This document shows positions 1-5,276 of a stretch of DNA of 5,276 nucleotides, piece by piece. Positions within the stretch are counted from its first letter, which is position 1, and each line of letters starts with the position of its first letter. Position numbers and translations under genes: made by a program. The stretch spans positions 1-5,276 of the forward strand of contig CAYNWK010000245.1 in the NCBI GenBank assembly GCA_964400875.1, in the 5' to 3' direction. The notes under the pieces were generated by a model. That model saw only the letters and a list, made by a program, of their open reading frames with translations, was not told the origin of the DNA and ran no database searches. This DNA is from CAYNWK01 sp964400875. GTDB taxonomy: Bacteria; Chloroflexota; Anaerolineae; Anaerolineales; UBA4823.

Positions 1-568
1 GTTCGAGCACCAGGCTGACTTCATCTTTGTTAGTTAATTTCTTCACCAGGTAATTGAGCCATTCGCCAGCCTGCGAGGCCAGTTGATCCTGAGGCAGGTA
101 ATCCAATCCTTTGCGCAGACCGGGGACAAAATCGGCAGCTACGAAAGTGGCCTGGACCGCCGTCTTGCCAAGCAAAGCAACCAATCCCTGGGGAGTGTCG
201 GGATCGGCCTCAATTTGATTCATTTTCTGGCGGTAAACGTTATAGCGGTCTCGAAATTTCTTCAGCTTGATGCCGTTCTGTTCCAGCTGATCAGCCATAT
301 GAGCCATCGTGGCCAGCAGATCTATCTGCTTTTCGTCGCAGAAAGTGGTTGGGACGCCGGTGTTGCTCGCGATCTGTTCCATCTGGCGCATCAACCAGGT
401 TTTACCGACTCCGCCATCTCCAACCAGGGTGATGATCGCCTTTGAGCCAACCTCCCCAGGTGGTTTGTTGAGAAATTCCCGGAAGAAAGCCAGTTCAGCC
501 TCCCGCCCGGTGAACTCCTTTTGTCGCCGGCGATCTAGAATACTTTGGAGCGAGGATTGAACGCTCAT
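1..568 (-). CDS. P-loop ATPase, probable STAND/AAA-type regulator or signalling protein (N-terminal part; runs off left edge)
   Basis: The reading frame is open from an ATG at 568 to the left edge, giving 189 complete codons with no stop; the C-terminus lies outside the window. The start is well supported by a GGAGG sequence 6 bases upstream. Seen: a short N-terminal helix with basic DRRRQKEF, then FTGREAEL (residues 19-26), the motif that commonly precedes the nucleotide-binding domain in STAND-type ATPases, then strand ITLVGDGGVGKT with a complete Walker A motif GDGGVGKT (50-57). A mostly helical, charged stretch follows, including FRDRYNVYRQKMNQIEAD. No signal peptide or membrane segment is visible, so it is probably cytoplasmic. 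Walker B and any sensor, repeat or effector domain are not identifiable in the visible part. Known: such proteins are ATP-driven switches with repeat (TPR, WD40) or effector C-termini, used in transcription control, signalling or defence. It follows the glucan synthase gene by 28 bp in the same direction. The P-loop call is firm; the STAND subclass is likely; the role is unknown. Confidence 0.8.
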   Translation of the reverse strand, partial: MSVQSSLQSILDRRRQKEFTGREAELAFFREFLNKPPGEVGSKAIITLVGDGGVGKTWLMRQMEQIASNTGVPTTFCDEKQIDLLATMAHMADQLEQNGIKLKKFRDRYNVYRQKMNQIEADPDTPQGLVALLGKTAVQATFVAADFVPGLRKGLDYLPQDQLASQAGEWLNYLVKKLTNKDEVSLVLE

Positions 569-574
569 AGCCTG

Positions 575-579
575 CCTCC
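575..579 (-). promoter_or_regulatory. Shine-Dalgarno site of the P-loop ATPase gene
   Basis: On the minus strand the bases read GGAGG, a full match to the core anti-Shine-Dalgarno pairing, with a 6-base spacer (CAGGCT) before the ATG at 568. It lies inside the 28-bp gap after the TAA stop of the upstream gene (597-599). This fixes the ATPase start and shows that the gene is translated independently rather than as a continuation of the glucan synthase. The gap shows no convincing hairpin plus T-run terminator and is too short for an obvious separate promoter, so the two genes are probably on one transcript. Confidence 0.75.
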
Positions 580-596
580 ACACGAAACGGGAACAG

Positions 597-3500
597 TTAG
601 GTAGATTTTAACTTAGCTAGCGCCTCTCGGTCTCTCGAATCTGGCCGCCTGAGCCGAGGGATGACTGTTTTGATGCGCGGACTCAAAGCGCTTCCTTTTT
701 GTTCTTGTATTTTGCCATTCTGGACATCGATGGGCGCCTCCCAGAGCAGCAGTTCCACCGTCTGTATGCGCGGGTCAGCGTGAAAACGATGGATCATAAT
801 TTGCTGCTTCAAACAATTGACCAGCGAAAGCATGATCATACCCTGGTGGTGAGCCATATAGATGGGTACTACAGCGCCCTGATTGGCCGTGGAGCCATAA
901 GCAGGTGTAAAATCCACTGCTTCATACAATCCATAAGTACCCAAAGCCCCCAGACGACTCAGCCGCCTTAAGTTGGCCATCGCTGCCCGAAGTTCAAGAG
1001 GCAGTGATAACGCGGTAGCATAAGGAGCGATGACACGGGCCTGTACTGGTTTTGGGTTTATGCACAAGTCCTTTGTTCCAAAGGTGCGATAGGGATATCC
1101 CTGGCTGGCATCCAGAGGGTGACAGCTTGATTCCGAGAAACCCCAGGGCAGGCCTGACTGCTCTCCGGCAGCGATATGGCAGGCGATTGCCGTCCGGCAG
1201 GCTCTATCCAGCAGTGTCCCCCGGACAGTCCGCATCAGCAACGTTGGCATAAGATATTCGAACAGGCTGCCTCCCCAGGAAAGCAGCGCCGGCTTGCCAT
1301 TGGGTCGGGCCATAGGGCGAGCCATGTGCACCCAATGATCCAGGGGGGCGTCGTTTTTCGCGATGGCGACTAGGCTGGCCAGGCGCGCTTCGGAAGCCAG
1401 CAGATCGTAATTGCTGATATCTGTCCTGTCCGCCTCCAGATCGTAGCCGATGGAAAATACTTTGCGCTGGCGGTCAAAGAGAAAGGCAAAATCCATTTCC
1501 GCGAAGGTCTTTTCCGCCCAGCCAATCGCCTCATTCAAGGAAAGCTGTAAATTACGAGCTGAATCCCGGGTAGTGTGCATGGCATTGCTCAGTTCCAGAC
1601 ACCATTGCAGTGCTGTATCCACTTCCCGGAAGGGGCTCCCCTGGGATGCTATTGTGGCGGCAAGCTGTTCGAGCTGTTTTATCCCACGGGCACAGAACTC
1701 CGGAAGTGCTTCCAGGCTCGGAAGGGGGCGCATGCTTTCCTGGAAGGCTTCCCAGGCGCGGGCCAGCTCTCGTTGATTATCCAATTGGGTAAATAAGCTG
1801 GGCTGTCGCTGTAAAGCGATGATCCAGGGAGCCAGCAATCTGGCGTCTTCCCACAGCTCGAGCAGCTGTCGTTCAACGCTTTCTACCCAAAGGCAAATCT
1901 CTTGAAAACTTCCACCATTCATCTCTCGCCCGGGATTTTGGTTGAGAGCCGTTAATTCTCTAGAAACCTGCGGCCAGTCTTTTTCTACTACTTGGGAAAG
2001 AAGCAGACCATACTTTTCGGGGTTATCCTGGCCCAGTTGGGTTAGATCTTGTAAGTGAGCGATGCCCTTCAACGCCGGATCATTTCCGGTAGCGCTGCAA
2101 GATGTAATCTGTTCCCGAAGGACACCCAGGGCGTCGCCCAGCCCCTGCCAGCGTTCCTGACTCAGCACGGTATGCTCCGGCAGATCTTTCAGACCTTGTT
2201 TCAACGCCAGCAAGCACGCTGCCATATTGCCGCTGTCTACGAGGGATACATAGCGCGGCGGAAGCGGAGATAAAGTCCGGATGTTGTACCAGTTGAAGAA
2301 ATGACCTTTGTAGCGGGGCAAACCCTCCAGTGACTCGATCGCTTGCTCCACCCTGGCGATCAACTGGCGAGGGCCGAAGTAGCCGCAATCGACAGCCGCC
2401 AGGGTGGCTAACAAAGCCAACCCAACGTTTGTAGGGGAGGTTTTTGCTACCTGAGCGGGTAGGGGGGGTTCCAAGTAATTATCCGCAGGTAGCCAATTCG
2501 ACTCCGGGCCTATGGTTTGTTCGAAATACAACCAGGTTCGGCGCGCCAATTTGAGCAGAAAGTTCTGTTCATCTGGGGTGAAAGTGAGATCGAGGGTTGG
2601 CGTGGGCCGGCTGATCCACCAGGCTACTTGAGGAGATATGCACCAGACAGCTAATAGCGGTGAGGCGGTTGGGAGAACAGCCGGGTTGAAAAGTGCGACC
2701 AGCCCCAAGACCCCCAGGCTGAGCACGGGTCCCGGCAGCATCTGCCGCCAGTACATCCGGGGTCTTATTTCTTTTCCCAGTAGCAGGGCGACCTGGGCAC
2801 TCGGGGTCCACATTAATAGTTGTTTGCGGATCGCAAATACACGCCAGAGGCTTAAAGCAATGCCGGACAGGCAGATCCAGGATTCAAAAGGGAGAAAAAT
2901 GAGGGCCATCAGCCAGCGCGCGAGTTTGTTTTTCAGGATGGAGAGAAACCCTGGATGCGACTCGCGGCGCAGGCTTGTAAGTGGGAGAAAGAAAGGGCCG
3001 ATAAAGAATTCTGTAGCCGAGAGTATGCTCACAAATGCCGTCCAGAGCGCGGCATGGGCGGGCAGCCCTATCCACCCGGCAACCAGCAAACCAAAAAGCG
3101 CCGGTCTGCGCAGGCTCTGCAGCAATGTGTTCATGATTTTCCATCGCTCTATTATGGAGAAGGGGCTCAGCTCTTTCCGCCCCCCAGCGCGGGGGATCTG
3201 TCGGCGCAGCCAGGGAAGAAGCTGCCAATCGCCTCGAACCCAGCGGTGTAAGCGGCGCACAAACCCAAGGTAGTGAGGGGGAAAATCTTCGTAAAACACC
3301 ATGTCCGAGACCAACCCAACGCGCCCATATAATCCCTCTAAGAGATCGTGACTGATGACCGCGTTTTCTGGAATTCTCTGATCCAGACTGCGCCGGAAGG
3401 AGACCACGTCATAAATCCCCTTGCCAACATATACTCCTTCATTTAATAGGTCCTGGTAAACATCCGATGCGGCCCGGGTGTACAGGTCCAAGCCAGTCTC

Positions 3501-5261
3501 GCCAACAAAGATACGGATAAAGCTTGAGAGCGTTAAGCTGGAAGGATCGATCTCGACTCGCGGTTGTAGAATGGTGTATCCAGCCACAAATCTGTTCTGT
3601 TGCGGGTCATACTGGGCCTGGTTCAAGGGGTGAGATAGGGTGGCGACTAAGCGGCGAGCGCTCTCGCGTGGAAGCCGGGTATCCCTGTCCAGGGTAATGA
3701 CATAGCGAACTCTAGACAAAAAGCTCAAATCCCCTACCTGAATATAAAACGAAGTCTCTGCACCGTTCAGCAGGCAGTTGAATTCGTTGAGCTTGCCCCG
3801 CTTGCGCTCCCAACCCATCCAACAATCTTCAGTCGAGTTCCAGGCGCGGCGGCGGTGAAACCAGAAAAAAGGTTCTTGATCCGGCGGACCGTAATAGTCG
3901 TTTAATCTCCGGATTCCCTGAGCGAGTCGTTCCAGGAGCGCTTCATCGCCCGGCATGTTCTGCTGCGGCGCATCCTGAAAGTCGGTCAGCAGAGCAAAAC
4001 CTAAATGCCGATCCGGGTTGCCGAGGTAGTGACGTTCGATTTGAGCCAGCAGGAAGTTCACTTCATCGGCGTGCCCTACAATAGCGGGAATGACCACCAT
4101 GGTTTTAAACTCAAGCGGGATGCCCTCGTCAAAATTCAGTTTGGGCAGCCTTTTTGGAGTGACCAATCGAGCACTTACTTGATCGGTAAGCATGATGGCA
4201 GCATTAATCAGCGGAATCAGGGCCAGCGTGACAGCGCTGCCGGTGAGAAGTGGTCCACGTCCGGCTCGCCACATACCCCAGCCAAGCACAGCGGAGAAAA
4301 CCAGGGTGAAAAACGCAATGTTCCCCAAGTAAAGCAGCTGCGTGTGTTTGTGGAGCCAATCCCTCAGACGCGCTTTGGAACCCGGCTGGTAGCCCAGGGT
4401 GGCTTCTAAACAGGAGCGTCCCTCACCCCTTAGATAATATCCAACGTGTGCCAGTGGAGTGCGGTTCAGGCTATTGCTTTGAGCTTGCCTGATTTCTCCT
4501 TCAACCGCGAGCGAAACACACTCGCTGGCAACTGTCGATTCGTCACGGCCGGTCATCGAGGCCAGCTCCTCAATTACTTTTCGATAGCTGTCCCTGGTAT
4601 CGAAATCCATGCTGGAATATCTACCCGCCGGATCACAGCGTAAAATTTCCTCAACCTGGCTGACTTCTTCGAAGAACCATTCCCAGTTTTGGGAAGAAAT
4701 AGTTTGCAAAGTTCGTAAACAGTTGATAAAAACCTGCTCGTCAGTTGATTTCACTCTGGAACGGATCGTGCTATCTGAAACAAGCCCCAGACGTTCCACG
4801 GTTTGGGCAAGTTTTCTTATGGTAGCCCGCTGGAACATGGTCGGCAGGGGCCAGATCTCGGCCATGAGCAGATCGTTGTTGAGCTGGTATGTTTTTAGCA
4901 TGCAAACGATTTGTTCTACATTGAGGGAGTATTGCGAGGCGCGAAGGTAAGCTGAAGCCAACAGATAGATTCTGGGGTATCTGCTGGAATTACACGCCCT
5001 GTTTAGCGGCAGACCACGCAGGAGGTCAGGCCGCAAATCTTGAACGATTTGGTCGATGGCCTGTTTCACCAGATAAAAATTATCCAGGAACCATTCAACA
5101 CCTGGGGGAACCTCGACCGGAGCGGTGTACTGCTTGTGGAACTGTGCGTAAGCGAATTGAAGGAGGCTATCTTCTACATCGATACCAACCAGAAGAGGGT
5201 CGGTGGTGCTGGTAGAGATGTCGCTTTTGTTCAAGAAGAGCTCCATGGATTGAAGGATCAT
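597..5261 (-). CDS. Cyclic beta-1,2-glucan synthase-like membrane protein (GT84 + glycoamylase-like/GH189), lacking GH94
   Basis: Probable inner-membrane processive glycosyltransferase that would polymerise glucose from UDP-glucose and remodel or cyclize the chain. Seen: an N-terminal helical region with VEWFLDNFYLV (55-65), YPRIYLLASAYL (95-106) and AHVGYYLRGEGR (271-282); two membrane segments (about 309-331 and 338-358); a GT84 catalytic region with WERKRGKLNEFN (484-495), a DxD motif as DRD (525-527), GKGIYDV (613-619), ISHDLLEG (636-643) and HRWVRGDWQ (672-680); further hydrophobic segments between about 719 and 883; then a glycoamylase-like domain (about 895-1500) with TSPTNVGLALL, NWYNIRTLSPLPPRYVSLVDSGN (in part), FEYLMP (1334-1339), WGFSES (1373-1378), IAPYATAL, YGLYEAVDFTP and YMAHHQGM (1468-1475). 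Known: canonical NdvB/Cgs proteins are about 2800 residues because a GH94 domain follows; here only a basic tail remains. The start at 5261 is provisional: only weak GGA pairing lies upstream, Met6 (codon at 5246) is an alternative, and no in-frame stop precedes it before the window edge, so it may be 5' partial. Linear-glucan or other product specificity is possible. Family assignment is strong; product is inferred. Confidence 0.9.
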   Translation of the reverse strand: MILQSMELFLNKSDISTSTTDPLLVGIDVEDSLLQFAYAQFHKQYTAPVEVPPGVEWFLDNFYLVKQAIDQIVQDLRPDLLRGLPLNRACNSSRYPRIYLLASAYLRASQYSLNVEQIVCMLKTYQLNNDLLMAEIWPLPTMFQRATIRKLAQTVERLGLVSDSTIRSRVKSTDEQVFINCLRTLQTISSQNWEWFFEEVSQVEEILRCDPAGRYSSMDFDTRDSYRKVIEELASMTGRDESTVASECVSLAVEGEIRQAQSNSLNRTPLAHVGYYLRGEGRSCLEATLGYQPGSKARLRDWLHKHTQLLYLGNIAFFTLVFSAVLGWGMWRAGRGPLLTGSAVTLALIPLINAAIMLTDQVSARLVTPKRLPKLNFDEGIPLEFKTMVVIPAIVGHADEVNFLLAQIERHYLGNPDRHLGFALLTDFQDAPQQNMPGDEALLERLAQGIRRLNDYYGPPDQEPFFWFHRRRAWNSTEDCWMGWERKRGKLNEFNCLLNGAETSFYIQVGDLSFLSRVRYVITLDRDTRLPRESARRLVATLSHPLNQAQYDPQQNRFVAGYTILQPRVEIDPSSLTLSSFIRIFVGETGLDLYTRAASDVYQDLLNEGVYVGKGIYDVVSFRRSLDQRIPENAVISHDLLEGLYGRVGLVSDMVFYEDFPPHYLGFVRRLHRWVRGDWQLLPWLRRQIPRAGGRKELSPFSIIERWKIMNTLLQSLRRPALFGLLVAGWIGLPAHAALWTAFVSILSATEFFIGPFFLPLTSLRRESHPGFLSILKNKLARWLMALIFLPFESWICLSGIALSLWRVFAIRKQLLMWTPSAQVALLLGKEIRPRMYWRQMLPGPVLSLGVLGLVALFNPAVLPTASPLLAVWCISPQVAWWISRPTPTLDLTFTPDEQNFLLKLARRTWLYFEQTIGPESNWLPADNYLEPPLPAQVAKTSPTNVGLALLATLAAVDCGYFGPRQLIARVEQAIESLEGLPRYKGHFFNWYNIRTLSPLPPRYVSLVDSGNMAACLLALKQGLKDLPEHTVLSQERWQGLGDALGVLREQITSCSATGNDPALKGIAHLQDLTQLGQDNPEKYGLLLSQVVEKDWPQVSRELTALNQNPGREMNGGSFQEICLWVESVERQLLELWEDARLLAPWIIALQRQPSLFTQLDNQRELARAWEAFQESMRPLPSLEALPEFCARGIKQLEQLAATIASQGSPFREVDTALQWCLELSNAMHTTRDSARNLQLSLNEAIGWAEKTFAEMDFAFLFDRQRKVFSIGYDLEADRTDISNYDLLASEARLASLVAIAKNDAPLDHWVHMARPMARPNGKPALLSWGGSLFEYLMPTLLMRTVRGTLLDRACRTAIACHIAAGEQSGLPWGFSESSCHPLDASQGYPYRTFGTKDLCINPKPVQARVIAPYATALSLPLELRAAMANLRRLSRLGALGTYGLYEAVDFTPAYGSTANQGAVVPIYMAHHQGMIMLSLVNCLKQQIMIHRFHADPRIQTVELLLWEAPIDVQNGKIQEQKGSALSPRIKTVIPRLRRPDSRDREALAKLKST

Positions 5262-5276
5262 CTCTGTCCATAAATC

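Noticed and set aside
83..445. Plus-strand open frame of 120 codons at the left end
   Set aside because: It is antisense to the P-loop ATPase gene, whose Walker A motif and ribosome-binding site make the minus strand clearly the coding one.
1..596. Possibility that the left-end gene is a frameshifted GH94 remnant of the glucan synthase
   Set aside because: The translation shows a P-loop ATPase with its own ATG and GGAGG site and no glycoside phosphorylase motifs.
569..596. Possible terminator or promoter in the gap between the two genes
   Set aside because: Only 28 bases are available, mostly used by the ribosome-binding region. No stable inverted repeat with a T-run and no paired -35/-10 elements could be found.
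1450..2280. Poorly conserved, helix-rich middle of the glycoamylase-like region (about residues 1020-1270) as a possible inserted new domain
   Set aside because: Members of the cyclic glucan synthase family usually have a long variable helical stretch at this point, and the LLAPWIIAL segment matches a pattern expected there, so it is normal for the family.
2638..3273. Plus-strand open frame of 211 codons, with a second overlapping one at 2955-3251
   Set aside because: It lies entirely antisense to the transmembrane and GT84-proximal part of the glucan synthase. Its translation is rich in Arg, Ser and Pro with no recognisable motif, as expected for a shadow frame.
4005..4409. Plus-strand open frame of 134 codons
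   Set aside because: It is antisense to the conserved start of the GT84 region and the first membrane segments, and it shows no domain and no convincing ribosome-binding site.

Overview
The window holds two genes, both on the minus strand and transcribed right to left, and almost all of it is coding. There is no tRNA, rRNA, CRISPR array, insertion sequence or phage feature that I can see.

The right-hand 88% (597-5261) is one very large membrane gene of 1554 codons. It has the architecture of a cyclic beta-1,2-glucan synthase (NdvB/ChvB/Cgs type). A cytoplasmic GT84 glycosyltransferase is embedded between membrane segments and is followed by the 'glycoamylase-like' domain (PF10091, recently classified as GH189), which does transglycosylation and cyclization in characterised members. 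The C-terminal GH94 phosphorylase module that makes canonical proteins about 2800 residues long is absent. The protein stops about 45 residues after the last GH189-type motif. Its reading frame is still open at the right edge, so the N-terminus may lie a little outside the window.

After a 28-bp gap with a clear GGAGG ribosome-binding site, a second gene starts at 568 and runs off the left edge. Its 189 visible residues carry a GREAEL motif and a perfect Walker A P-loop (GDGGVGKT), as in the N-terminal part of STAND/AAA-type signalling ATPases. The short gap and lack of a visible terminator suggest co-transcription. A functional link between glucan synthesis and the ATPase is only inference.

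Base composition is balanced, with G+C around half. A large STAND-type ATPase beside a GH94-less glucan synthase fits a free-living environmental bacterium with a large genome. Chloroflexota (Anaerolineae-like) is a guess that the sequence alone cannot confirm.
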